Below are positions 1 to 7,237 of a DNA stretch of 64,000 bases, one piece after another. This DNA is from Gordonia bronchialis DSM 43247 (lineage in GTDB: Bacteria; Actinomycetota; Actinomycetes; Mycobacteriales; Mycobacteriaceae). Numbering within the stretch: position 1 is the first letter of the stretch; every line of letters begins with the position of its first letter. Where the stretch lies: NCBI RefSeq assembly GCF_000024785.1, contig NC_013441.1, positions 1,488,001-1,552,000 on the forward strand. The letters are read 5' to 3'. A program made the position numbers and the translations under genes. The notes beneath the pieces are model-generated. The model saw only the letters and a list, made by a program, of their open reading frames with translations, was not told the DNA's origin and did no database searches.

Positions 1-2
1 AA

Positions 3-245
3 CAGAAAATCCGGGCCCAGCGCGCGGCCCGTGCCGCACGCACCCGGCGGCAAGAGGCCGAGCGCCGTCGTCGCGAGGCCGAGACTCCCGAATTCGCTTC
101 CGCCCCACCGCCTCCGCGTCTTCGGCGTCCGGGCGGGGCGGTTGTGCTGGAGATCGACGACGAGGACCCCGTCTTCGAGCATCTGCCGCAGTACCAGCGT
201 CGACGCGTCATGCGCGAGGAGCCCGAATACCGTCGCGTCGGGTGA
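3..245 (+). CDS. C-terminal end of an unidentified chromosomal gene (partial)
   Basis: An open frame enters from the left edge and stops at TGA 243-245, giving the last 80 residues of a protein. The visible part is very rich in Arg, Ala and Glu, then Pro-rich, and ends in an acidic-to-basic tail (EIDDEDPVFEHLPQYQRRRV). I do not recognise it. It belongs to the chromosomal flank left of the tRNA insertion site and converges on the next gene. The start lies outside the window. Confidence 0.55.
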   Translation, partial: QKIRAQRAARAARTRRQEAERRRREAETPEFASAPPPPRLRRPGGAVVLEIDDEDPVFEHLPQYQRRRVMREEPEYRRVG

Positions 246-335
246 GCATTCCCGGAACGGTCGCCCTCAGTGGTGCCCGAGGAGCGTATTGCCGTCGGAG
301 GCCACTGAGAACGACCGCTCCGGACACCACCAGAG

Positions 336-1094
336 CTATGAGGATGGCTTGTCGTGCGGTCGCACGACGTCGGGATGCGCCACGATCCACGCCCGCCCCT
401 GTTTGACGGCACGCGAAAGCGCAAGGCGCTCACCGACATACAGCGCCGGACCGCCGACCACGGGTATCCAGGTGAGCATCTCGAACGGTTTGCGGGGCTG
501 CGGGCGGCGGTCGAGTTCGTCGGTGATCGCACGCAGTGTCTGAGCCGTGTCCCAGATCGCGCGGGTCATCGACTTGCGTCGCTCCTTGTTTCCGGCGGGC
601 AATGCCGGCGCCGACTCGGCTCCCACCTCGGGGTCGACGAGGTCGCGGCCGCACAAGACGGCCGCGAGGAGCCGCACCTGGTCGGCGCGGTCGGTGACCC
701 CGTACTCGCGGGCGACCGCCACCAACACCATGGCCTGATTGGCGAAGCCGAGAACGGAGGCGACCGGCAGCTTCTTGGTCCACGCCCCGAAGATCCCGGG
801 GAACGCCACCGCGCTGGTGTTGATGGTCCCGATCCGGGTCACCCACCAGCTGGCACGTTTGTTCATCGGCCGCTCCGACCACCCTTTGGTGCCGGGCCAG
901 TCGGCGGCGTCGACGACCTGCGCCAGATGGTGTTTGACCTGGTCGATGCGGGAATCGTGGTCGGCGGCGTCGTGGAAGGTGTGATCCTTCAAGCCCAGCG
1001 GATCGCGTTCGGCGAGGGCGTCGAGGACGGGGTTGATCCCGGCCACGGCGTTGTCGAGTACGGATGCGATGGTCTCGTCGGAAAGCTGGGCCAC
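336..1094 (-). CDS. Conserved-type hypothetical protein, 252 aa
   Basis: This is a 252-residue soluble-looking protein with an alanine-rich helical middle (FANQAMVLVAVAREYGVTD, then DQVRLLAAVLCGRDL) and a hydrophobic stretch near residues 205-225 (MLTWIPVVGGPALYVGERL). The alternating helices recall EcsC-type proteins in pattern only, so I do not assign it. It reads away from the tRNA-Ala gene, and its start lies about 90 bases from the tRNA 5' end, so the two genes are divergent. It is chromosomal flank, not part of the inserted element. Confidence is for a real gene, not for a function. Confidence 0.7.
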   Translation of the reverse strand: MAQLSDETIASVLDNAVAGINPVLDALAERDPLGLKDHTFHDAADHDSRIDQVKHHLAQVVDAADWPGTKGWSERPMNKRASWWVTRIGTINTSAVAFPGIFGAWTKKLPVASVLGFANQAMVLVAVAREYGVTDRADQVRLLAAVLCGRDLVDPEVGAESAPALPAGNKERRKSMTRAIWDTAQTLRAITDELDRRPQPRKPFEMLTWIPVVGGPALYVGERLALSRAVKQGRAWIVAHPDVVRPHDKPSS

Positions 1095-1180
1095 AGAGGT
1101 GACCCTATCGGCCCGGACGCGTTTGTGATCGGGCGGGGGAGGGCTGATAAAGTGACACGCGGCCGGTCGAGAGACCGCCC

Positions 1181-1256
1181 GGGGCTATGGCGCAGTTGGT
1201 AGCGCGACTCGTTCGCATCGAGTAGGTCAGGGGTTCGATTCCCCTTAGCTCCACCA
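1181..1256 (+). tRNA. tRNA-Ala (anticodon CGC)
   Basis: A full cloverleaf can be drawn. The acceptor stem is GGGGCTA with TAGCTCC, including the G3-U70 pair that identifies alanine tRNAs. The D stem is GCGC with GCGC. The anticodon stem is ACTCG with CGAGT around the loop TTCGCAT (anticodon CGC, codon GCG). The T stem is AGGGG with CCCCT around TTCGATT, followed by discriminator A and an encoded CCA. It is 76 nt long. Its 3' half is the attachment site of the element to the right and is repeated exactly at 7613-7659, so this left copy is the functional gene restored by the element. Confidence 0.97.
1210..1256 (+). repeat. attL: 47-bp tRNA-Ala 3' segment, left copy
   Basis: The last 47 bases of the tRNA gene, from the anticodon stem through CCA, are identical to 7613-7659. 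Identity ends abruptly on both sides (G after CCA here, A in the right copy). This is the usual footprint of a tyrosine integrase that uses a tRNA 3' end as attB and rebuilds the gene from attP. Confidence 0.95.
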
Positions 1257-1297
1257 GTAAAAGCCCAGTTCAGGGCATGTATTCGGACTCGTCGCGA

Positions 1298-2470
1298 CTA
1301 CCTCGGAGTCGTCCCGTCCCGCAGTGGTCCCGCAGTAGTTCCGCTCGTGGCCCGGATCTTGGCATCGAGCGCACCGGCCACGAGGTCGAGATCGTCATCG
1401 AAGAGATCCGCGTAGGTGTCCAGGGTCATAGACGCCTTGGCGTGGCCAAGCATCCGCTGAACCGCCTTCACGTTGGCCCCGGCCGAGATCGCCAGGGATG
1501 CCGCGGTGTGGCGCAGGTCGTGCGGACTCAGCGAGGGGAACGTGTCGTCGGCCCGCTGGCAGCCCTTCACCGCCTTGTCGAACACGCGCGGCCGCCATAT
1601 CGAGTTCCGCAGCACGCCCCCGCTCTCGGCCGTGAACACCAGGTCATCGCGGCCCTTGCCCGCCATCAACGGCGCGATGGTCTCGGCCAGGACGGCAGGG
1701 AAGGGGACCGACCGGCGTTCGTGGGTCTTGGGCGTACCCCAGACCAGGTGACCCCTGACCTCGGTGACCGACCGCGAGACGTCGACCCGGCGGCGCAGCA
1801 TGTCGAAGTCGGACACGCGCAGCGCTGCCATCTCACCCCATCGCAGACCGGTGTAGGCCAGGAGCTCGACGACCTCGGGACGGAACGTGATCGCCTCGGC
1901 CAGCGCCTGCACGTGCGGCACCGACAGGTACGCCCGGTCAGGGTGCGAGCGCCGGGGCAGCTTCACGTTCACGCATGGGTTGGCCGAGATCCGCCGGTCA
2001 TCGACAGCCAGTTCGCACAGACCGCGGAGAACGCCGACAGCACGCTCGATGGTCGGCACGCCCACGCCCGCCTGCGCCATGTCCGCCACCCATGCCCGCA
2101 CAGCGGTGACCCGGATGTCGCCGACGGTCACGCCTGCCCACCGGGGCATCACGTGGCAGCAGTAGGCAGTCTCGCGGGACGCGATCGTTTTCTGGCTCAG
2201 GTGGCCGGCCTGCGCGGTCCACTCACCCCACAAGGCCGCGACCGTGACCCGACCGGCGCGCTCATGGACGAACCGGCCGGTATTGCGCGCCGTGGTCAGC
2301 TCGGACAGGTACGCGGTCGCGTCCGACTTCTTGTCGAACGACTTCGAGTGCTCGCGCGACTCATCGACCCACCGGACAAGCCAGCGCTTGCCCCGGCCGT
2401 ACTTGGCCGACCGCTCGCCGGTCGCGGTGTGCCAGGCGTCGGTGATCCCTTCCCGCCGGTTGCGGTTCAC
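1298..2470 (-). CDS. int: Tyrosine site-specific integrase
   Basis: The product is a 390-aa phage/ICE-type tyrosine recombinase that integrates the element at tRNA-Ala. An N-terminal arm-binding region and a SAM-like core-binding domain (about residues 70-155) precede the catalytic domain. Catalytic residues are visible at R210 (AYTGLRWGE), H317-x-x-R320 (SPHDLRHTA), H343 (LGHAKASMTLD) and nucleophile Y353 (DTYADLF). I chose the GTG at 2470, which overlaps the stop of the upstream gene as GTGA, rather than an Arg-rich upstream extension. The gene ends about 40 bases from attL, and its last codons carry the left set of 11-bp repeats. Confidence 0.95.
   Translation of the reverse strand: MNRNRREGITDAWHTATGERSAKYGRGKRWLVRWVDESREHSKSFDKKSDATAYLSELTTARNTGRFVHERAGRVTVAALWGEWTAQAGHLSQKTIASRETAYCCHVMPRWAGVTVGDIRVTAVRAWVADMAQAGVGVPTIERAVGVLRGLCELAVDDRRISANPCVNVKLPRRSHPDRAYLSVPHVQALAEAITFRPEVVELLAYTGLRWGEMAALRVSDFDMLRRRVDVSRSVTEVRGHLVWGTPKTHERRSVPFPAVLAETIAPLMAGKGRDDLVFTAESGGVLRNSIWRPRVFDKAVKGCQRADDTFPSLSPHDLRHTAASLAISAGANVKAVQRMLGHAKASMTLDTYADLFDDDLDLVAGALDAKIRATSGTTAGPLRDGTTPR
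1316..1348. repeat. Left integrase arm-type repeats (3 x 11 bp)
   Basis: Three head-to-tail 11-mers are GTCCCGCAGTG, GTCCCGCAGTA and a degenerate GTTCCGCTCGT. They lie inside the 3' end of the integrase gene, about 60 bp from the attL core. The same 11-mer is repeated three times at 7453-7485, about 127 bp inside attR. Direct repeats shared by both ends of an integrase element are typical of arm-type integrase binding sites. Confidence 0.7.
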
Positions 2471-2706
2471 GAGATGCCGTGCGCAGCGAGGGCGGCAGTG
2501 ATCCCGTTGCGCAACGCGATCAAGCGCGCCGCGTCGACGTCGATGCCGTTGCATTCGGGGTCGCCGTCGAGCACGGTGATGGTCCACCGGGGCGCGCCGT
2601 AGTCGTCGCCGTCACTCGGGTAGGTCTCGGCGATCGTCACGTCGCCGAGGTCCCGCACGCCGGTAACCGAAAACCATTGGCGCTCAATCTCATTCATATC
2701 GCTCAT
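2467..2706 (-). CDS. Small acidic hypothetical protein, 79 aa
   Basis: This 79-aa protein of unknown function is rich in Asp and Glu and has no recognisable motif. The start at 2706 is supported by AAGGA 8-9 bases upstream. The stop overlaps the integrase GTG by four bases, so the two are probably translationally coupled. The product could be an accessory factor for integrase, but that rests on position only. Confidence 0.7.
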   Translation of the reverse strand: MSDMNEIERQWFSVTGVRDLGDVTIAETYPSDGDDYGAPRWTITVLDGDPECNGIDVDAARLIALRNGITAALAAHGIS

Positions 2707-2756
2707 CGTTCGTTCCTTCTCTCGGCGGAGGTGCGGATCTCGCGCCCCCGAGGTTC

Positions 2757-2858
2757 TCAGGCCGGTGTGACAGCCTTGGCGTAGTTGTAGACCGACTGCC
2801 GCGAGATCCCGAACTCGCGGGCCAATGCGGCGACCGACTCCCCCGCGTTCAGGTCTAG
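2757..2858 (-). pseudogene. Remnant of a resolvase C-terminal helix-turn-helix
   Basis: Read on the minus strand, 33 codons give a clear Hin/resolvase-type HTH (LNAGESVAALAREFGISRQ, then SVYNYAKAV). They end at a stop at 2757-2759, with no start of their own. The segment begins where the resolvase gene 2855-3535 stops but lies in another frame (+2), and that resolvase already has its own C-terminal HTH. I read it as the tail of a second, lost resolvase, or the product of a frameshift that exchanged the C-terminus. Confidence 0.6.
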
Positions 2859-3535
2859 GCCAGTGCGGCGGCATCCTGACTGGTCAGCACCGCCCGCACG
2901 GTCGACGCGTGCCACGTCGCGCCGCCCCGCACGGTCGGGATCCCGGCCGCGGTCAGCTCGGCGGCGATCGCGCGCAGGCTCTTGCCCTCGGCCTTGGCCG
3001 CGACGATCCGCGCGGTGACCTCGGCCGGAGTCTCACTCGGCCGTCCCAGACGAACGCCCTGCGCCTTACGAGCAGCCAGTGCAGCCTTGGTGCGATCGCT
3101 GATCATCGAGCGTTCGAGTTCGGCGACGCCGCCCATGATCTGGGTCGTGAAGCGCCCTGCGGCGGTCGAGGTGTCAACCGTGCCGTCGACGGCGACCACT
3201 GCGCCCGCGGCCGACTCGACCCGGTCGATGACGTCGAGCAGGGCGCGCAGGTTGCGCGCCAGGCGATCACTCTTGGCCACGACGAGAGCGGCGGCCTGGC
3301 CCGACTCGACCGCTGCCAGAGCGGCGGCGAGGCCAGGGCGCTTGTCCGCGGCCTTGCCGCCGCTCACGCCCTCGTCGGCGTACTCGGCGACGAGGGTCCA
3401 TCCACGACGGGCGGCCTCGGCCGCGATGGCGGCGCGTTGGGCGTCGAGACCCGCGCCGCTGTCGGCCTGCTCGGCAGTGGACACGCGGACGTACGAAACG
3501 ACCGTGTTGGCGGGGGCGGTGCGGCGCTTGCTCAT
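2855..3535 (-). CDS. Resolvase/invertase-type serine recombinase
   Basis: The product is a 226-aa small serine recombinase. The catalytic Ser is S19 in SYVRVSTAEQ. The conserved segments ADKRPGLAAAL, VAKSDRLARN and GRFTTQIMGGVAELERSMISD follow, and the C-terminal part carries a helix-turn-helix (SLRAIAAELTAAGIPTVRGG). The ATG at 3535 has GAGG five bases upstream and is preferred over the ATG at 3550. In a small tRNA-integrated element it may resolve multimers or control DNA rearrangement. The start at 3535 and a divergent-looking gap to 3573 suggest its own promoter. Confidence 0.9.
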   Translation of the reverse strand: MSKRRTAPANTVVSYVRVSTAEQADSGAGLDAQRAAIAAEAARRGWTLVAEYADEGVSGGKAADKRPGLAAALAAVESGQAAALVVAKSDRLARNLRALLDVIDRVESAAGAVVAVDGTVDTSTAAGRFTTQIMGGVAELERSMISDRTKAALAARKAQGVRLGRPSETPAEVTARIVAAKAEGKSLRAIAAELTAAGIPTVRGGATWHASTVRAVLTSQDAAALA

Positions 3536-3572
3536 GCCCTCAGTGTACATGAATCGACCGTTTTATGTACAC

Positions 3573-3731
3573 CTACTCGGCCGACAAGGCATCGAGAGCG
3601 ACGATCGCGCCCTGGAAAGCGGCGTACTCGGTCGGGGTCGCGGTCAACTCGCCCGCGTCGATGGCGGCCAGGACGCGGCGCAGGTGCTCGGCACTCTCGC
3701 GGGCCTCGGCCAGGACGTCGCGGTCAGTCAT
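3573..3731 (-). CDS. Small hypothetical protein, 52 aa
   Basis: This short helical protein (DRDVLAEARESAEHLRRVL) has no recognised domain. Its ATG lies inside the last codons of the upstream HTH gene (overlap 3724-3731), so it is likely coupled. An alternative start is the ATG at 3740. It is the last gene of the long minus-strand operon before the resolvase. Confidence 0.55.
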   Translation of the reverse strand: MTDRDVLAEARESAEHLRRVLAAIDAGELTATPTEYAAFQGAIVALDALSAE

Positions 3732-4257
3732 GGCGTTCATCCTCGCCGCCCTCATCCCACCGGGCAACGGTGGCCCGGACGCCCCTGGCCAGCGCGTCGA
3801 GCATCGACACGGCAGCCTCGGTGTGCCCGCTTGCGTCGTCGGCCGCGTGCGTCGCGACCCTCGTCAGCCGCTCTATCGCGTTGCTCAGGTCGGAAACCGC
3901 ACGCGCAGAAGGTAACTCGGTCTCGACCGTCTCGACACCCTCCCGGGTGGCGATGTGTTCTAATCCCTTGTCCCACAACCGTTTACGTATCTCAAGCGCG
4001 TCGGTTAAGGCCGCCTCGGCGAGTTCCTGGCGCGCCAGGCGCAACCGCTCGGCCTGGACCTGACCGGCGATCGGCGCAGGCCACCACGACAGGCCCCAGC
4101 GGCGCGATGCCCTGGACAGGTCGGGCTGACTGACGCCCAGATGTGCGGCGGCCTGTGTCTGGGACAGGCCACTGTCGCGTAGTCGGCGGGCCTCGGCCTC
4201 GTCGGCGTCAGTGACCGCGCGCGCGGATCGAACGGGGTCACGGCTCTCATCTGTCAT
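3724..4257 (-). CDS. HTH DNA-binding protein of the element
   Basis: The product is 177 aa. Residues about 22-50 form a helix-turn-helix (ARRLRDSGLSQTQAAAHLGV) resembling small-terminase-like or Sigma-70 region-4-like HTHs. A long helical C-terminal half follows (residues 65-165). The ATG at 4257 overlaps the upstream stop (ATGA), which fixes the start. It could be a regulator or a terminase-small-subunit-like protein. No large terminase is present, so a packaging role is not supported. Confidence 0.72.
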   Translation of the reverse strand: MTDESRDPVRSARAVTDADEAEARRLRDSGLSQTQAAAHLGVSQPDLSRASRRWGLSWWPAPIAGQVQAERLRLARQELAEAALTDALEIRKRLWDKGLEHIATREGVETVETELPSARAVSDLSNAIERLTRVATHAADDASGHTEAAVSMLDALARGVRATVARWDEGGEDERHD

Positions 4258-4553
4258 CGGCGGCACGCCCTGCATTTGTCGCGGTGCCCCGGGTGAAGAG
4301 CACCAGGGTTCCGCGCGAGCAACTCCGCACAGCGATCGCAGAATCCGGCCGACAGCGCGGCCTGGAGGTCGGCCACCTGATTCCCGACGCCGGGAATCAC
4401 GCCGCCATCCTTCCGGAAGATGAGGCTGCGGAGGAGGTCGCCAAAAGCACGCGGGAATCCGAGAACAGCGCCCGGGACGTCCCGCGGCGAGGCCGGGTCG
4501 GGACGGAAATACAGGTCGGGCTCGCCGTTGCCACCGAGTACCCAGCCCATCAC
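4254..4553 (-). CDS. Small protein with C-terminal CxxC zinc-finger, 99 aa
   Basis: This 99-aa protein has two C-terminal Cys pairs (FCDRCAELLARNPG, then HRDKCRACRR) spaced like a zinc finger, with His residues between them. The N-terminal half is unremarkable. Both ends overlap neighbours by four bases (ATGA), which supports it as a real operon member. The function is unknown; a DNA- or RNA-binding role is only suggested by the zinc site. Confidence 0.7.
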   Translation of the reverse strand: MMGWVLGGNGEPDLYFRPDPASPRDVPGAVLGFPRAFGDLLRSLIFRKDGGVIPGVGNQVADLQAALSAGFCDRCAELLARNPGALHPGHRDKCRACRR

Positions 4554-4738
4554 CGCCTCCGCTCATGCTGACGCTCGCGTAATGCCGACCGCCGAACGAT
4601 CGAATCAAACTCACCAGCACACCGGAGAGCGCTCACGTAGAGCTTGCGCCGCTCCTCGGGGTCTGATGCCGCGGCGTGCCGGTTGCGCAGTTCTGTGAAG
4701 CGTTCAAGTACCTCGGCGGCCTCGTCCTTGCGAGTCAC
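4550..4738 (-). CDS. Small helical hypothetical protein, 62 aa
   Basis: This highly charged helical peptide (RKDEAAEVLERFTELRNRHA) is of unknown function. ATGA overlaps at both ends couple it to the genes before and after it in the operon. Confidence 0.68.
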   Translation of the reverse strand: MTRKDEAAEVLERFTELRNRHAAASDPEERRKLYVSALRCAGEFDSIVRRSALRERQHERRR

Positions 4739-5283
4739 TGCCCGCCCCCGGAGATGTCCCTGAGTGCCGCGCGACGACGGCGACGGCGCTCGTTCGCGCG
4801 ATCGAACGCGGCGCGACTCGCCGAAGTCTTGCGGTCACGAGCCTTCTCGACCTCGGCGGTCGTGAACCGCTGGCGAGACCGGGCCAGCTCGGCGCGCCCG
4901 CTCGGAGCAAGCCGCGAATCAATCACCTTGACGCCGGTTGTCGAGCACGCCGGGCATTCGTCCGTGCCTTCGCGGGCGGTCAGCTCCTCGCCGTCGGGTC
5001 CCTGCTCCCGCAAGTTGCCCGCCTTCTCGGCCAACTCTGACTGCGCGACGGCCTCGGCCAGGTCGCCGGCCTGCCGCGCCCTGTGCGCGCGACGCCGAAG
5101 AATTGCCTGTTCCACCCCGCTATTCACCGTGTTGGTTGCGAGTTTCGCGCGGTCGATCTGACTCTCGGGAACCTCGGAACCGCAAGCAGGGCAACGTGTT
5201 GGGCGCTCCTTGCGGATAATGCTGGATCTCGGCACGCCAGACTTGCCTTTGCGATCACCAAATACTTTGTCGGCTTTACTCAT
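4735..5283 (-). CDS. Zinc-ribbon hypothetical protein, 182 aa
   Basis: The protein has two Cys pairs, CPACGSEVP near residues 33-41 and CPACSTTGV near residue 113, separated by a charged helix rich in Arg and Ala. A strongly basic C-terminus follows ([15 protein letters not shown]). It resembles phage- and plasmid-encoded zinc-ribbon proteins with nucleic-acid-binding tails, but I cannot name a family. It is coupled to both neighbours by ATGA overlaps. Confidence 0.72.
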   Translation of the reverse strand: MSKADKVFGDRKGKSGVPRSSIIRKERPTRCPACGSEVPESQIDRAKLATNTVNSGVEQAILRRRAHRARQAGDLAEAVAQSELAEKAGNLREQGPDGEELTAREGTDECPACSTTGVKVIDSRLAPSGRAELARSRQRFTTAEVEKARDRKTSASRAAFDRANERRRRRRAALRDISGGGQ

Positions 5284-5480
5284 TCGCTTTCTCCTTTGTG
5301 TGTTGTTGAAACGGACCGATGAGCCTCGACAGCATCGGCAAGGCGCGAGGCCAGTTCGAGAGCCTCGGCCGCGGTGAAGGCGAACCGCATACCCGAGATC
5401 CCGAACCGGATCGGGCAGCGGCCGTCAGTGACGACGACCTCGGGCACCTCGCGACGTGTAGACATCCGGACCAGCATCAC
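5280..5480 (-). CDS. Small hypothetical protein, 66 aa
   Basis: This 66-aa protein has a beta-rich first half and a helix (TAAEALELASRLADAVEAH) typical of small DUF proteins found in actinobacterial integrative elements. No function is assigned. ATGA overlaps at both ends. Confidence 0.65.
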   Translation of the reverse strand: MMLVRMSTRREVPEVVVTDGRCPIRFGISGMRFAFTAAEALELASRLADAVEAHRSVSTTHKGESE

Positions 5481-5791
5481 GTCGCCCCTTCGGCGATGTC
5501 GGCGTGGTGCGCCAGTTCGGTTGCCAGCGCGTATGCCTGGCGCGGCGACAGGTCGGCCACCGGGACCTCGGCGACCTCCAGGACGACGAGGTCCTGAATC
5601 GCGTATACGACCACCGCAGGACCGCCCTCGGCGCGGATCGCGACCTCGCGGTCAACCTGCGCCCGATCCCGATCGGCCAGGACGCTACCGATCACGACGC
5701 GAGCGACGAGGCAATGCCAACGGGCGGCGATCCATCGGTCGACCCGGTCCAGGCGGCGCTGAAGACGGACGAGTAACAACTCCAGCCTCAT
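5477..5791 (-). CDS. Hypothetical protein, 104 aa
   Basis: This 104-aa protein has no recognised motif. The basic N-terminal helix (RRLDRVDRWIAARWHCLVA) is followed by an acidic beta segment and a closing helix (SPRQAYALATELAHHADIA) similar in style to the preceding gene product. The start at 5791 overlaps the upstream stop as ATGA. Confidence 0.65.
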   Translation of the reverse strand: MRLELLLVRLQRRLDRVDRWIAARWHCLVARVVIGSVLADRDRAQVDREVAIRAEGGPAVVVYAIQDLVVLEVAEVPVADLSPRQAYALATELAHHADIAEGAT

Positions 5792-6711
5792 GCTGCCCTC
5801 CTTGCGTGGTAGAGATCGAGCAGTTCGTAGACGTCGATCTCGCTGAACATGTGTCGGGTGGGGTCGCCGTCGGTCGGGTCGAGGTCCGCGACGATGACCC
5901 GGATTGCCGCGGTGAGTGAGGCTCCCCAATTCGCGGACCGGCGATCCTCTCCGAGCGCTGCCGTGCCCGACTTGGCCCAATCGTCGAACGCGACGAAAAC
6001 GGATTCGGCATGAACGTCGATCCCGCGAGACCACGCTGTGTGCAGCTCGGACCAGTGTGCGCGGTTCGGCGTCCACCTGTCCGGGAGCGGAAGCGGTGAC
6101 CGTGTCTGTTCGAGCGACCAACCACGCTCGAACCGGGCCGTGACAGCGGACAGTTCTGCCCTCGGTTTCGTATCCGCGTGCCCTGCCGAGGTCGGCGAAG
6201 AGCTGTCGTGAGATCCGTTGGCAACGTCAGAGTTCGGCAGGGCACCAGTAGAAAAAGAACCCTGTTCTTCTTTAAGACCCCTGTTATATGTGCGCAACTT
6301 CTTGCGCCCTGTAGCGCGCAACTTCTTGCGCCCTGTCGGGGCGGAAATCTGGCGCAGATGAGCTGCCGTGAACTCGTCGTCTGGGAATCCGGGCTCGACG
6401 TACTCGCCAACTCGCAGCCGGTACAGACTTGCTCGCTGCGTCCCGTCGGTGCGGTAGCGGCGGACCTGCTGAAGGTAACCCGCGTCGGCAAGCCGCGTGA
6501 GGTATCCGTCGATGGATCGCTCGCTCGCGCCGAACTCCTCGGCCATCGTCTCGCGCCGCAAGAAGAACTGTCCCATCGGGTTCCCGATGTAATCGCTTGC
6601 CTCACTGGCTGTTTCACCACGATAGGCGTGGCAGGAGAGGTAGCTGTAGAACGCTGCGATTACGTGCGGCAACTCGGCGAAGATTCTCATATCCACGCGC
6701 CCCCACATCAC
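5788..6711 (-). CDS. Replication-type winged-helix protein of the element
   Basis: The product is about 307 aa. Residues 50-100 form a winged helix (RETMAEEFGASERSIDGYLT, then a wing ending in RASLYRLR) like those of plasmid and phage replication initiators. A low-complexity linker follows, then a C-terminal domain of unknown type. The linker is encoded by two tandem 24-bp repeats, each carrying a perfect palindrome. The gene starts at GTG 6711 overlapping the upstream stop, or at the ATG at 6708. As the largest non-recombinase protein of the element it is the best candidate for an initiator, by inference. Confidence 0.7.
   Translation of the reverse strand: MMWGRVDMRIFAELPHVIAAFYSYLSCHAYRGETASEASDYIGNPMGQFFLRRETMAEEFGASERSIDGYLTRLADAGYLQQVRRYRTDGTQRASLYRLRVGEYVEPGFPDDEFTAAHLRQISAPTGRKKLRATGRKKLRTYNRGLKEEQGSFSTGALPNSDVANGSHDSSSPTSAGHADTKPRAELSAVTARFERGWSLEQTRSPLPLPDRWTPNRAHWSELHTAWSRGIDVHAESVFVAFDDWAKSGTAALGEDRRSANWGASLTAAIRVIVADLDPTDGDPTRHMFSEIDVYELLDLYHARRAA
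6292..6336. repeat. Two tandem 24-bp palindromic repeats (possible iterons)
   Basis: The 21-mer starting at 6292 recurs exactly at 6316, so the period is 24 bp. Each copy contains GCGCAA-CTTC-TTGCGC, a perfect 6-bp inverted repeat with a 4-nt spacer. The period is a multiple of three, so the repeat is read as GRKKLRAT/GRKKLRTY within the replication-type protein. Placement inside the putative initiator gene resembles phage-type origins. Confidence 0.55.
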
Positions 6712-7019
6712 CCGGGTATCCTTGGCGGTGTAGACGATCTCTGAACACTCTTCTTGGGGTGTCGCTCTACGTGTGGTGACGCGCCCCCGGTTTCCTCGCC
6801 GGGGGCGTCGTCGTGTGCGAGGCCCCTGTCTTCGATCGCGTCACGCGACGACTGGTCGCACACGGGGCGAGAAACAGGCCTGAGAGGCGATCTGACGCCC
6901 GTACCAATGCGATCGGTCACCTGATACCCGCCACGTGGTCCGAAGCCGCCAGCGGCCGATATGGCGTCCATCATGCGATCCGTCATCCCGGCGTCGGGCA
7001 CGCCGTGCTCGACCCTCAT
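6708..7019 (-). CDS. Hypothetical protein, 103 aa, weakly supported
   Basis: The frame is joined to both neighbours by four-base overlaps (ATGA at 7016-7019 and GTGA at 6708-6711). The peptide (MRVEHGVPDAGMTDRMMDA...) has low complexity and no motif. A strong hairpin lies inside the frame (6783-6806). Either this is a short real protein, or the segment is mainly a leader or terminator region with accidental openness. Confidence 0.4.
   Translation of the reverse strand: MRVEHGVPDAGMTDRMMDAISAAGGFGPRGGYQVTDRIGTGVRSPLRPVSRPVCDQSSRDAIEDRGLAHDDAPGEETGGASPHVERHPKKSVQRSSTPPRIPG
6783..6806. terminator. Strong GC hairpin (terminator- or attenuator-like)
   Basis: GCCCCCGG (6783-6790) pairs perfectly with CCGGGGGC (6799-6806) around the 8-nt loop TTTCCTCG. 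There is no clear U-run after it on either strand. It lies between the excisionase-like gene and the replication-type gene and could modulate read-through into the rest of the operon. Confidence 0.4.
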
Positions 7020-7237
7020 GCGACGCCCTCCGCCTGAGCAGCCTCGGCCTGAGCCTCAAGGCCGGCCAGCCACCCGACGATGGCCGACCTGCGCCACAGG
7101 CGGCGGCGGCCGACGACGATCGACGGCGGTAGATCGCCCCGGCATTCCAGCGCGCGCAGGGTGCCAATCGGTATGCCGGGCACTAGGTCTCGATGGATCT
7201 CCTGATACCCCATGTACGGGTCGAGATCGTCTGACAT
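7016..7237 (-). CDS. Excisionase-like HTH protein (AlpA/Xis type)
   Basis: This 73-aa protein is mostly one MerR-like/HTH_17 DNA-binding domain (MGYQEIHRDL, IGTLRALECRGDLPPSIVVG, RRRLWRRSAIVGWLAG). This is the usual form of actinobacterial excisionases and AlpA-type activators. It is the first gene of the long minus-strand operon and lies at the opposite end from the integrase, facing attR across a 300-bp control region with arm-type repeats. It probably acts as recombination directionality factor and/or regulator; the family is clear, the role is inferred. Confidence 0.8.
   Translation of the reverse strand: MSDDLDPYMGYQEIHRDLVPGIPIGTLRALECRGDLPPSIVVGRRRLWRRSAIVGWLAGLEAQAEAAQAEGVA

Noticed and set aside
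1277..2602. Long plus-strand frame (441 codons) over the integrase
   Set aside because: It is the antisense shadow of the integrase. The minus strand shows all catalytic residues, while the plus frame is Arg/His/Pro-rich with no motif.
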